Below are positions 23,861 through 32,611 of a stretch of 64,000 nt of DNA, piece after piece (the first letter of the stretch is position 1; each line of letters starts with the position of its first letter). This DNA comes from Bdellovibrio bacteriovorus. Its GTDB lineage: Bacteria; Bdellovibrionota; Bdellovibrionia; Bdellovibrionales; Bdellovibrionaceae. The stretch covers positions 325,075-389,074 of the forward strand of contig NZ_LUKE01000002.1 in NCBI RefSeq assembly GCF_001592735.1, written 5' to 3'. The notes under the pieces are model-generated. The model was not told the origin of the DNA. It saw only the letters and a program-made list of their open reading frames with translations, and searched no databases. Both the position numbers and the translations under genes were made by a program.

Positions 23861-24289
23861 TTAGTTTACATCCAACATCTTAACGACTTCTTCGGCATGT
23901 TCCGTTTCTAAACGGATCATCGAACGAATCATTTCCTCTAAGGCCACGTCGTCGCCGACGATTTTTAAAAGTTCTTTATATTTATTTAAAGCCGCTTGTT
24001 CGAAATCCAAGCTCTCTTTCAGGATGTCTAAAACTTTGTGAGTTTTCGTTTCCGGAACGGGCGCTACTCGTAATGTGGGGTGCCCACCATAAGACGTGAT
24101 CTTTTCGCCGATTTGCGACGCATGTTGATAGCCCTCGTTCGCTTGGTCATGAAACCATTTAACGATGGGAATGCGGTTCGGACCTTTCACCATCAAAGCA
24201 TAGTGAAGGTAACGGATCACACCAGAGGCTTCCATCTCCATGATCTCGTTTAATAGGGCGACAATCTTTTCATTTTTAGCTTCAACCAT
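23861..24289 (-). CDS. Bacterioferritin-like ferritin
   Basis: A 142-residue four-helix protein. The dinuclear iron ligands are placed as in bacterioferritins: Glu in EIMEMEASGVIRYLHYALMV, the E-x-x-H pair in ANEGYQHASQIGEKI, Glu in ESLDFEQAALNKYKELL, and E-x-x-H in RLETEHAEEVVKML. It has no haem ligand Met that I can assign. It probably stores or buffers iron. AGGAGG precedes the start. A hairpin (GACCGC-TCAC-GCGGTC, 23833-23848) separates it from the convergent M1 gene. Confidence 0.8.
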   Translation of the reverse strand: MVEAKNEKIVALLNEIMEMEASGVIRYLHYALMVKGPNRIPIVKWFHDQANEGYQHASQIGEKITSYGGHPTLRVAPVPETKTHKVLDILKESLDFEQAALNKYKELLKIVGDDVALEEMIRSMIRLETEHAEEVVKMLDVN

Positions 24290-24344
24290 AAGGCCTCCTG
24301 TTTTTCAAAACCATGAGACCATTTTCTCAATACGTTTTCAAATA

Positions 24345-24660
24345 AAAAGAGCCCCCCTACGCTCGGTCGTAGATAAAACCTGACAATATCCGTCTCCACG
24401 ACGTATGTCGCAGTCCGCTGACGTGAACGTCAGACGGCGAACCCATCCGCCGCAACCGCGAGCAACTTTGTCCTTCTTAAATTAAGCCCCACCGTTGAGC
24501 GCTAAGGAGATTGTGCGTCCGGCACAGAATGCGATAGTTAGATTCATTATCCAGCTTCAGCGCTGCGCGAATTTAAATTCAAATCCCGTCTCGAACTAAT
24601 GGGAACGATGAAATCAATCCATTTAGCTTAGAGTCTTTCATTAAAGAAAATGACCTACTC
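24345..24660 (-). ncRNA. Candidate structured non-coding RNA in the bfr-pilR gap
   Basis: The 450 bases between the bacterioferritin start and pilR stop hold no convincing coding frame but several hairpins. On the minus strand these are CGGCG...CGCCG, CTGACG-TTCA-CGTCAG (24418-24433 region), CGAC-ATAC-GTCG, and a final CTACG-ACCGAG-CGTAG with GGGGGGCTCTTTTTATTT after it, which looks like a terminator. A TATATAAA-type -10 sits on the minus strand near 24680, just past the pilR terminator. I could not match it to tmRNA, RNase P RNA, 4.5S or a known riboswitch. Presence of an RNA is inference. Confidence 0.35.
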
Positions 24661-24699
24661 TGCCATCCCACGAATATTCTTTATATAGAAACTTACCAT

Positions 24700-24739
24700 A
24701 AAAAAACAAAAAGCCGCTTTTCAGCGGCTTTTTGTTTTT
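24700..24739 (-). terminator. Bidirectional terminator after pilR
   Basis: AACAAAAAGCCGCT-TTTC-AGCGGCTTTTTGTT is a long stem with A runs and T runs on both sides, directly at the end of the pilR coding region. Confidence 0.93.
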
Positions 24740-26146
24740 TTATTCATCATCCAACTCATCATCCCCGACAACGCCGAGGTTGTACTTTTCTATGCGATAA
24801 CGCATAGATCGGAATGAAATATGAAGCAACTTGGCAGCCCGTTTTTTAACACCGCCTGCGGCGTGAATCGCTTTCACTAGCAATTCTTTTTCGATTTGCC
24901 CCATGACCTTATCAAGATCAACACCATCATCGCCGATTTCAATTTCGTTACTCGAAGCCATCTTGCGACCTGAAGCCGTATTCACCATCGGCGGCAAAGA
25001 TTCTGGCAAGATTGTAGCTCCGCCTTCTAACGCGACCGTGCGTTCAATTAAGTTTTCAAGCTCACGCACGTTACCTGGGTAATCGTATTTTTTAAGAATT
25101 TCCATCGCCTCAGCACTGATCGCACCGATGGATTTATTCAAACGCTCGTTGTACTTCTTTAAAAAGTGATTTGCCAACAACGGAACGTCATCACGACGTT
25201 CACGCAAGCTTGGCGTTTTGATATTGATTACGTTTAAACGATAGAACAAATCTTGACGAAAGCCACCTTTAGCAACCATCTCTTCAAGGTTTCTATTAGT
25301 CGCCGCGATAATACGCACCTCGACTTTGTTGTCATCGGTCGCACCCACGCGGCGGATCACACGCTCTTGAATCGCACGAAGGAGTTTTACTTGGATGGTC
25401 AAAGGCAACTCGCCGACCTCATCCAAGAATAAGGTTCCGCCATCAGCCACTTCAAAAAGACCCGCTTTATCTGCCACCGCGCCGGTGAAAGAGCCTTTTT
25501 TATGACCGAACATTTCTGATTCCATAAGGTTTTCTGGAATGGCACCACAGTTCACGGTCACAAACGGACGGTCTTTTAAAGGTCCGTTATAGTGAATTGC
25601 CTTTGCCACAACCTCTTTACCGGTTCCAGATTCCCCGGTGATTAAAACGTTGGTTGGCGTCATCGCCACGCGTTTGACCATGTCGTAAATGGCATGCATG
25701 GCTTGGGAATTACCCACCATATTTTGGAACGAATATTCTTTAACTAATTCTTTTTTAAGGGTTCTATTTTCAACTTCCAAGTTGCGCGAACGAAGCGCGT
25801 TTTGGATGTTCATACGAACTTCGTCAATTTTGAACGGTTTCGTCAAATAATCGTAAGCGCCCATTTTCATGGCTTCAACGGCCGTCTCTGTCGTACCGAA
25901 TGCCGTGATCAACATGAAAACAGTGTCGGGATAAGACTCTTTGACGTGCTTTAAAAGCTCGATACCTGTCACGTGAGGCATCTGCAAGTCAGAGATAATC
26001 ATATCGAAAGTTTTTTTAGTCAGAAGGTCCTTTGCCTTTTGGCCGTCTTCCGCCAAAGTGACTTCATAGCCTTCTTTTTTCAGCATGATCTCTAAAAACT
26101 CGCGAATTGATTCTTCGTCATCGACAACAAGAATTCTCGACTTCAT
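24740..26146 (-). CDS. pilR: NtrC-family response regulator, PilR-like
   Basis: Sigma-54-dependent two-component regulator of pilus genes. The 468-residue protein has a receiver domain (ILVVDDEESIREFLEIMLKK, phospho-Asp in MIISDLQMPHVTG, Lys in YDYLTKPFKIDE). The AAA+ domain has Walker A GESGTGKEVVAKAIH and FGHKKGSFTGAVAD: the usual GAFTGA is GSFTGA here. Walker B is FLDEVGEL. The Fis HTH is VKKRAAKLLHISFRSMRYRI. It follows the kinase gene pilS (39 bases) and the pilBTC genes in one operon. Confidence 0.93.
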   Translation of the reverse strand: MKSRILVVDDEESIREFLEIMLKKEGYEVTLAEDGQKAKDLLTKKTFDMIISDLQMPHVTGIELLKHVKESYPDTVFMLITAFGTTETAVEAMKMGAYDYLTKPFKIDEVRMNIQNALRSRNLEVENRTLKKELVKEYSFQNMVGNSQAMHAIYDMVKRVAMTPTNVLITGESGTGKEVVAKAIHYNGPLKDRPFVTVNCGAIPENLMESEMFGHKKGSFTGAVADKAGLFEVADGGTLFLDEVGELPLTIQVKLLRAIQERVIRRVGATDDNKVEVRIIAATNRNLEEMVAKGGFRQDLFYRLNVINIKTPSLRERRDDVPLLANHFLKKYNERLNKSIGAISAEAMEILKKYDYPGNVRELENLIERTVALEGGATILPESLPPMVNTASGRKMASSNEIEIGDDGVDLDKVMGQIEKELLVKAIHAAGGVKKRAAKLLHISFRSMRYRIEKYNLGVVGDDELDDE

Positions 26147-26185
26147 GTAATACGCTCCCAGTGCCTTTTGTTATGTACTATTTTG

Positions 26186-27757
26186 TCAGTGAGCCTTCGG
26201 GAAAGTCAAAATAAACTCGGTACCTACACCGACTTCACTCTCAACAAACACCTTTGCTCCATGGCCTTCTAAAATCTTGTGAGTCACAGCCAGACCAAGG
26301 CCTGTGCCTTTCGGTTTCGTCGTATGAAAGGGTTCAAACATTTTACGACGAGTCGTCTCTTTCATACCCGAACCCGTATCGCGAATGCGCAATTCAATTT
26401 CTTTGTCATGATTCAGTGCCTTGACCGTGATTTGCGCAGAAGCACTGTCCGCCATGGCCTGATATGAATTAAGGATGATGTTTAAAAATGCCTGTTTCAA
26501 CTTATCTCGCCGACCCAAAATCATCAAGGAACCGCTGAATTCACGAACCTGATTCACATCTGCGCGAACTTGATTGTTCGTTTTCATCGATTCTAAAACT
26601 TCATTTAAAAGTGAGCTTAAATCCACCCGATCTGTGGGCGGAACTTCGGGACGAGAGTAATCTAAAAATTCAGTGATCAAATTATTTAAGCGATCAATTT
26701 CTCTTAAGATGATTTTCATTAACTTTTTATCGTCATCGTTGGAAACTGTTTGGCTTAACATCTCGATACTGCCGCTAATACCAGCAAGCGGATTGCGGAT
26801 TTCATGCGCGATTCCCGCAGCTAATCCCCCAATCGCCGCCAGCTTTTCATTTTGACGAGCGGCATATTCCAACTGCCGAATCTTGGTGAGGTCTTCAAAA
26901 AGGGCAATGTTCAACTGGGCCTGAAGTTCCGGGCTATATACTTGGGATAAGGTCATGCCCAAAACTTTTTCATCTCCGTCTGCGGGTTGATATTTCACGT
27001 CACCGCGAAATGAACCCATTGATGAAAGATTCGGGAAAAGCTCTGTCCATGTGCGATCTAAGATATTTTCAACCCCTAAAAGCCCGGCAGCCATGGCGTT
27101 GGCCCTGACGAGCTCACCGGCGGGAGTGAAAGAGATCATGCCGCCCGGAATGTTTTCAACCAAAACTTCATTGAGCTCTTGCGCGGAACGCAGGCTTTGC
27201 CCAGTCTTTTTGAGCTCGGTTCCCACGGTCTGAAGTTGCTCACTTAAATAACCCGAAAGCCCCGCCACGGAGAAAAAAGCAATATTGTTTAAAGCCAAAA
27301 GAAAAAAGAAATTAAGTGCTTTCATTTCGGGGGAAAACAACGCCGCCCCGGAAAAAAAGATGCTGGTAAAGAGCGCCGCCGTCACCGCCCCCACACTGCG
27401 ACACGCAATTCCGGCTAGCAGGATATTAACTAAATGCAAAAACAAGAATAACGACTGATTAATACCAGAATAAAAAATTAAAACTGAAATTAGAAAAGAA
27501 TCTATGACAAAACCCGCAAATAACAACGCCGGTTTTGTTAAAAGCTTGTCCCAAAATGCGAAATACAAAACATGCAAAGAAAAGGCGATCGTCAAAATTC
27601 CATAAAAGGGACCAAGGATCGACCAGTTAACAAAGCCTTCTTGAAAAAGTGAAGATGCGACACTGATGAGCAAGATCAAAGCAAACAGACTGACCCGAGC
27701 AAACTCGACGATCAGTCCTTGGCTTTTATTTTGCTGAAAGGAAAGACTAAGGCGCAC
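26186..27757 (-). CDS. pilS: PAS-domain sensor histidine kinase, PilS-like
   Basis: The 523-residue membrane kinase has six hydrophobic segments in residues 15-180, a PAS domain (about 195-300, LVENIPGGMISFTPAGELVR), and a HisKA box AAGIAHEIRNPLAGISGSIE. A HATPase_c domain follows with FLNIILNSYQAMADS, IRDTGSGMKE and GTGLGLAVTHKILEGHG. The gene order pilB-pilT-pilC-pilS-pilR and the six-helix-plus-PAS layout fit PilS. It is 1 base from pilC. Confidence 0.92.
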   Translation of the reverse strand: MRLSLSFQQNKSQGLIVEFARVSLFALILLISVASSLFQEGFVNWSILGPFYGILTIAFSLHVLYFAFWDKLLTKPALLFAGFVIDSFLISVLIFYSGINQSLFLFLHLVNILLAGIACRSVGAVTAALFTSIFFSGAALFSPEMKALNFFFLLALNNIAFFSVAGLSGYLSEQLQTVGTELKKTGQSLRSAQELNEVLVENIPGGMISFTPAGELVRANAMAAGLLGVENILDRTWTELFPNLSSMGSFRGDVKYQPADGDEKVLGMTLSQVYSPELQAQLNIALFEDLTKIRQLEYAARQNEKLAAIGGLAAGIAHEIRNPLAGISGSIEMLSQTVSNDDDKKLMKIILREIDRLNNLITEFLDYSRPEVPPTDRVDLSSLLNEVLESMKTNNQVRADVNQVREFSGSLMILGRRDKLKQAFLNIILNSYQAMADSASAQITVKALNHDKEIELRIRDTGSGMKETTRRKMFEPFHTTKPKGTGLGLAVTHKILEGHGAKVFVESEVGVGTEFILTFPKAH

Positions 27758-28981
27758 CTATCCCCCGCCAACCACGTCGGCCATACTAAAGATAGGAAGA
27801 TACATGGCGATAACTAGAACGGCAATGATACCACCCAATACGACCATCAAAAGTGGCTCCAGCAATGAAGTCATGGCTTTCACCGACGTTTCCACTTCGT
27901 CTTCATAGAAGTCGGCAATTTTACCTAGCATAATATCCATGGTACCCGACTGCTCGCCGATCGAAATCATCTGAACAACCATGTCGGGGAAAGCTTTTTC
28001 TTTACCCAAAGGAGCGGCAAAAGTACGACCTTCGATCACCGACTGCTTTGAACGCATCAGCGACTGCTCAATCACAATATTGCCCGCGGTTTTTGCCGAA
28101 ATCTCGATGGCTTCAATGAGTCCAACACCGGACCCAAGCAGTGTGGAAAGCGTGCGAGTTAAACGGGCAATCGCTGATTTTTGTACGACCTCTCCAAACA
28201 CCGGGGCTTTCATTACAAATCGGTCAAAGGCATCACGGCCGGCATCTGTTTTAAGCCATTGCATAAAAAAGAAAGGCCCGACGACACAAAATCCGATATA
28301 GACATACCAGTTATGAATCATCGAATTACTTAACTGAACCACGAGCTGTGTTAAAAGAGGTGGTTCTTTACCTGAATTACTAAAGAATTCCATGAATTTT
28401 GGAATGATGAAAACCAAGATACCCGAAATAACGATCAAAGCGACGATGATGATCACCACCGGATAAACCAAGGCCCCTTTGACTTGGCCTTTGATTTTTT
28501 CAGATTTTTCCATGTAACTTGCAAGACGTTGCAAGATTCCGTCTAAGATACCGGCTTCTTCCCCAGCCTGGATCATATTCACATAAAGTTTATCAAACAC
28601 ATTCGGCACCTGCGCCATGGAATCGGCTAAACGCTTACCACCTTCAATCGAGGTCTTTACCTGGGCCGAAGCTTCTTTTAAAAGACCCGGACGCAAGCCT
28701 TCAGAAAGAATTTTTAACGAATCCACGACAGGGATACCTGCATTAATCAAAGTCGCAAACTGACGAGTAAAAATTTGTAAGTCTTTACCCTTAACACGCG
28801 CCGCAAAAAGGCTGGACGTTTTCCCCGCAGAAGTTCGGCTGCCACCAAACTGCACCAAGCGAAGAGGGGTTAATTTTCTAGCACGCAAACGAACGATCGC
28901 CTCTTGCTGAGAGGCGGCTTCAACCTCACCTTGCTCAATTTGTCCCGCGGCGTTTTTAGCTTGGTACTGAAACTTCGCCAT
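27758..28981 (-). CDS. pilC: Type IV pilus inner-membrane platform protein PilC
   Basis: The 407-residue protein has two T2SF domains and three membrane segments. Recognisable parts are IFTRQFATLINAGIPVVDSL, QVPNVFDKLYVNMIQAGEEA with GILDGILQRLASYMEKSEKI, VVIIIVALIVISGILVFIIP, and the repeat in the second half (FPDMVVQMISIGEQSGTMDI). PilC couples the PilB/PilT motors to the pilin pool. It overlaps neither neighbour (gaps of 0-2 bases), a tight operon. Confidence 0.95.
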   Translation of the reverse strand: MAKFQYQAKNAAGQIEQGEVEAASQQEAIVRLRARKLTPLRLVQFGGSRTSAGKTSSLFAARVKGKDLQIFTRQFATLINAGIPVVDSLKILSEGLRPGLLKEASAQVKTSIEGGKRLADSMAQVPNVFDKLYVNMIQAGEEAGILDGILQRLASYMEKSEKIKGQVKGALVYPVVIIIVALIVISGILVFIIPKFMEFFSNSGKEPPLLTQLVVQLSNSMIHNWYVYIGFCVVGPFFFMQWLKTDAGRDAFDRFVMKAPVFGEVVQKSAIARLTRTLSTLLGSGVGLIEAIEISAKTAGNIVIEQSLMRSKQSVIEGRTFAAPLGKEKAFPDMVVQMISIGEQSGTMDIMLGKIADFYEDEVETSVKAMTSLLEPLLMVVLGGIIAVLVIAMYLPIFSMADVVGGG

Positions 28982-28983
28982 GA

Positions 28984-30027
28984 TTAAATTCCCACCTTCT
29001 TAAGAAGTTGATCTAAGTTGTCAGGATGTCTAGATGCTTCAAAGGCTGTTTTTAAGTCCACGCGACGACGAATCAAGTGCTGCAAAAGCGATTGATTCAA
29101 AGTCAAAATTCCAGAGTTTTCGGCAGAGTTGATAAGCAACTGCTCAACTCCTTTGAGGTTTTCCTCCGCAATTAAATCTCGCACTTCGGGTTTAGCCAAA
29201 AGCACTTCGTGGGCAAATACTTTTTCACCGGAAAGCCCTGCCACCGGGTACTGCCCCACGGCCATGCTTAAAACTTCCGCCAACCGAGGCGCCCCATGAC
29301 GGCCATATTTTTCCGTCAACAATGATAAACATCGACGAAGCGCATTTGTGACCGATGGCGCTTTCATTGAATAGATCACGAACATGCCCCGTTCCGCGTA
29401 AGCTAAAGCTTCTTCGAAAGTCGCGTCATCTTCAAATCCATCATAAACCAACATATCTACGCCCGCGAGCAAACTGTGTTTATCTTCCGCCCGTGAAAAC
29501 TGGCCGTTATGATAAATAAAACACGCCTTCTGTTCGCGCACTTGCGGAAAAGCCTTGGGCGAAAAGACCACGCCGGTAAAAGACTTTTCTTCAGATAATT
29601 TTTGTAAAAGGCGATGTAACGCCCACACTTGTCCCGCTTCGCCTGGGCCGCTGGTCAAAACCAGCCCCTTCATGCGCGCGCAGGTTTCACTCACCGAAGG
29701 AGGCAAGTGAATTTCCTGCTTGCCGCCGTCTAAATCCATATCCAACAACGCCTTCATGGTGCTATCTTGCTGAAAAAACGAAAAACCAATCCGCACAGTT
29801 TCAAAGGCGGCTTCACCTTGGACAGCACCCGTGGTTTCAAGCATCGCTTTTTGTTGAGAGCTTAAAAAACTTTGCTGCAGTAAATTCCACTCGGTCATCA
29901 ATGCAGGAGAAGATCGTAAGCTCACCCAGCCCGAAGAAACGCGAATGCGCGGCTCACTGCCAACGACAAAAAGAAATTCTTCTGCTTTTTTTGCTTTTGC
30001 CTGCAATAGAAGATCCGTCAAACTCAT
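28984..30027 (-). CDS. Degenerate PilT-like ATPase (nucleotide-binding motifs lost)
   Basis: PilT retracts pili by ATP hydrolysis. The 347-residue product aligns in layout with PilT (N-terminal domain, then RecA-like core). However, the Walker A position reads LTSGPGEAGQVWALHRL (residues about 124-140) instead of GPTGSGKST. The Asp box is gone, Walker B reads MLVYDGFEDDATFEEALAYA, and the His box reads FVIYSMKAPSV instead of LVFGTLHTNSA. The C-terminal region (PRLAEVLSMAVGQYPVAGLS, LLIAKPEVRDLIAEENLKG-like) is retained. It is therefore probably a catalytically dead paralogue that may cap or regulate the PilB/PilT ring. It lies between pilB and pilC with gaps of 2 bases. A working PilT must be elsewhere. 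Confidence 0.85.
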   Translation of the reverse strand: MSLTDLLLQAKAKKAEEFLFVVGSEPRIRVSSGWVSLRSSPALMTEWNLLQQSFLSSQQKAMLETTGAVQGEAAFETVRIGFSFFQQDSTMKALLDMDLDGGKQEIHLPPSVSETCARMKGLVLTSGPGEAGQVWALHRLLQKLSEEKSFTGVVFSPKAFPQVREQKACFIYHNGQFSRAEDKHSLLAGVDMLVYDGFEDDATFEEALAYAERGMFVIYSMKAPSVTNALRRCLSLLTEKYGRHGAPRLAEVLSMAVGQYPVAGLSGEKVFAHEVLLAKPEVRDLIAEENLKGVEQLLINSAENSGILTLNQSLLQHLIRRRVDLKTAFEASRHPDNLDQLLKKVGI

Positions 30028-30029
30028 TT

Positions 30030-31727
30030 TTATGTGTCCTTCACTGATGCATTGAGTACTTCTTCAATTGTTGTGATACCTTTTTTCAGTTTAATCAAAG
30101 CACTTCGGCGAAGGGTTCTCATCCCTTGCTCTCGCGCTAAATAGCGCAGCTGACCGGTAGAGGCTCCTTTTAAAATGGCCTCTTTCATTTTTTCGTTCAT
30201 ATGCATCAGCTCGAAAATAGCGGTCCGACCTTTGATGCCCGTGTTGTTACAATTCGCACAACCTTTACCGCGGAAAAGTTTATACTCACCAACCTCTGCC
30301 GGAACTACACCTAAGTTCAACAACGTCTGCTGTGGAACTTCAACCGGGGACTTACACGCTTCACACACTCGCCCTACTAAACGCTGGGCGACGATTAAGT
30401 TGACGGTCGAAGTAATAATATAGGGAGCCACGCCCATTTCTGTCAGACGAATCACCGTCGAGGGAGCATCGTTGGTATGCAAAGTACTTACGACCAAGTG
30501 ACCTGTCGAGGCGGCTTTAAACGCGATCTCTGCCGTGTCGAGGTCACGAATCTCTCCCACCAGAATGATGTCCGGATCTTGACGCAAGAAAGACTTTAAA
30601 GCATTGGCAAAAGTGAGATCGATATCAGGATTCATTTGCACCTGATTGATCCCTTCTAAATTGAATTCCACCGGATCTTCTGCCGTCGAAATATTCACAT
30701 CGGGCTGATTTAAGTCCGCCAGAGCCGAATAGATGGTGTTCGTTTTACCAGATCCCGTGGGGCCCGTGATCAAAACCATTCCTTGAGGCAAATTAATATT
30801 GGCCTTAAAGAGTTTTAAGTCATCCTCTTCAAAGCCGAGCTTGGTCATATCTAATTGCAAATTGGATTGATCCAAAAGACGCATAACCACTTTTTCACCG
30901 AAAAGTGTTGGCAGCACGCTGACACGAAAATCCATTTCTTTACCGCGACTGGTACGAACTTTCAAACGACCATCTTGCGGACGGCGTTTTTCGGCGATAT
31001 CAAGCTTGGACATAATCTTAATACGCGAAGCAATCGCGGCGCCTGTCCCCGACGGAGGTGCTGTCGCCTCCACTAAGTTACCGTCAATACGAAAGCGGAC
31101 ACGGTATCTTTTTTCATAAGGCTCAAAGTGAATATCCGAAACTTTCTTACGAATCGCATCTGTCAAAATAGAGTTCACAAATTTAACAATCGGCGCGTCA
31201 GCGGTCCCACCGGCTTGGTCAATAACCTCGGCCGTAGAGCCTTGCATTTCGTCATCGAAATTTTCGGCTGACATCGCATCCAAAGATTTTGTACTGATGC
31301 TACCGCCGTAATACTTTTCAATGGCTGATTGGATACTGACTTCGGTCGCAACAACAGGTTGGATACGACATCGAGTGATGAAACGCAAATCCTCGCGAAC
31401 CACGATGTTACTTGGGTCAGAAAACGCAACAACCAACGTCGTCCCCGCTTTTTGCAAAGGGACTAAAGTGTTCTTTTCACAAATCTCTTTTGGAACTAGA
31501 GCCGTAACACTTTGGTCAATTTGAAAGGTATTGACCTCAACTCCAGGTACGGCAAAGTTTTTTTCTAATGCTCGTAAGATCTGGTTTTCTTTAAGCAGTC
31601 CCATTTGAATGATGACGGCCGTAATCTTTAAACCTGATTTTTTTTGTTCTTCAACAACGGACGATAGTTGATCAGGCTTCAGCAAACCTTGCTTAACTAA
31701 AATTTCACCTATTTTAACTGAAGACAT
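30030..31727 (-). CDS. pilB: Type IV pilus assembly ATPase PilB
   Basis: Drives pilus extension. The 565-residue protein has N-terminal MshEN (GSPII_E_N) domains (about 1-150), of the type that can bind c-di-GMP. The RecA-like ATPase follows: LITGPTGSGKTNTIYSALAD (322-329 Walker A), STAEDPVEF (Asp box), QDPDIILVGEIRDLDTAEIA (Walker B), and GHLVVSTLHTNDAPS (His box). Two CxxC pairs (VCEACKSP and GCANCNNTG, about 455-495) form the zinc-binding C-terminal domain. It starts the pil operon after a gap of 50 bases from the AroE-like gene. Confidence 0.97.
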   Translation of the reverse strand: MSSVKIGEILVKQGLLKPDQLSSVVEEQKKSGLKITAVIIQMGLLKENQILRALEKNFAVPGVEVNTFQIDQSVTALVPKEICEKNTLVPLQKAGTTLVVAFSDPSNIVVREDLRFITRCRIQPVVATEVSIQSAIEKYYGGSISTKSLDAMSAENFDDEMQGSTAEVIDQAGGTADAPIVKFVNSILTDAIRKKVSDIHFEPYEKRYRVRFRIDGNLVEATAPPSGTGAAIASRIKIMSKLDIAEKRRPQDGRLKVRTSRGKEMDFRVSVLPTLFGEKVVMRLLDQSNLQLDMTKLGFEEDDLKLFKANINLPQGMVLITGPTGSGKTNTIYSALADLNQPDVNISTAEDPVEFNLEGINQVQMNPDIDLTFANALKSFLRQDPDIILVGEIRDLDTAEIAFKAASTGHLVVSTLHTNDAPSTVIRLTEMGVAPYIITSTVNLIVAQRLVGRVCEACKSPVEVPQQTLLNLGVVPAEVGEYKLFRGKGCANCNNTGIKGRTAIFELMHMNEKMKEAILKGASTGQLRYLAREQGMRTLRRSALIKLKKGITTIEEVLNASVKDT

Positions 31728-31777
31728 GTGTATTCCATCCTAGACAAAATGCTACATGAAGGTGCCATTTTTTGTAA

Positions 31778-32611
31778 CTAGACGGAGGAAGGGTTTTCCT
31801 TCAAAAAGTCAGACCACAGCTGGACTATCTCTTCGTCGGTAATAAGATCATCAGCCCCTAGACGTTCTAACCACAGCCTCATAAGCGACTTCATCACCAA
31901 CGTGTACGGCAAAACGCGTAAGTCTGCGCGCCGGGCTTCATCTAAAAGGGTGTTTGACTCCATCACCGAAGACAAATCTAAGGCAAAGCCTGACTGCTTC
32001 ATAAAATTAAAATACGAAAGGTCCGTGAGCAAAGCTTTTTGGCTGGAAAGGTCCGCCGTGTTCACCACAATGCCCGCACTTGTCGCCTGCATGGTCAGCT
32101 CTTCCACCGCTAAAACATGAAATGCAATACCCAATTGCGAGCGCGAAAGAATTTTCTTTTGTATTTCAAGATCCGCACGCTCCCCTACTAAGAAAATTTC
32201 AGAAACACCCATTTCGGCAATCACCGCCGCGGCCACGCGACACAAAGGACCATCACCGATAACAAATGCGGGCGCGCGAATATCTAAATCCCGCGCTTCG
32301 GCAACAAAGACCCGACGCAAAACTTCATGAATCAATAATCGGGGGTACCAGCCGCCATGATCGGAAAAAAGTGAATCTAAAATTTCGACCGCCCGTACTT
32401 GGGTAGGTACGACATGAAATAAAGGCAAGATCGTCGGCGACTTCAAGGGATCCACGAAAGCCGCGGTGGCCCCGCCAAGAGCCTGCATGCTAAATTCGTC
32501 ATGATGTTCAAAAACCCAATCCAGACCTTTTTTCTGCGCAAGAGATTGCAGAAAACGAAATGCCCAATGCGTGCCGGTCCCGAAATCAAGAATTTTGTGC
32601 GTGCTCATCAA
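31778..32611 (-). CDS. AroE-like Rossmann-fold protein of unknown function
   Basis: The 277-residue protein has a Rossmann segment FVIGDGPLCRVAAAVIAEMGVSEIFLVGER resembling shikimate dehydrogenase (GxGxxxxA...). A C-terminal helical part (YTLVMKSLMRLWLERLGADD) is also present. The N-terminal substrate domain is short and the catalytic Lys-Asp pair of AroE is not evident. Shikimate dehydrogenase activity is therefore not supported, and a degenerate relative fits better. It overlaps the upstream ribF by 26 bases and precedes pilB by 50. Confidence 0.45.
   Translation of the reverse strand: MMSTHKILDFGTGTHWAFRFLQSLAQKKGLDWVFEHHDEFSMQALGGATAAFVDPLKSPTILPLFHVVPTQVRAVEILDSLFSDHGGWYPRLLIHEVLRRVFVAEARDLDIRAPAFVIGDGPLCRVAAAVIAEMGVSEIFLVGERADLEIQKKILSRSQLGIAFHVLAVEELTMQATSAGIVVNTADLSSQKALLTDLSYFNFMKQSGFALDLSSVMESNTLLDEARRADLRVLPYTLVMKSLMRLWLERLGADDLITDEEIVQLWSDFLKENPSSV

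Noticed and set aside
24540..24600. A TTCAAATCCCG stretch that looks like a tRNA/tmRNA T arm
   Set aside because: The bases before it do not pair with those after it, and no acceptor stem or CCA end follows.
28984..30027. Annotating this gene as a working PilT retraction ATPase
   Set aside because: All three nucleotide-handling motifs are missing, so only the fold and position support the name.
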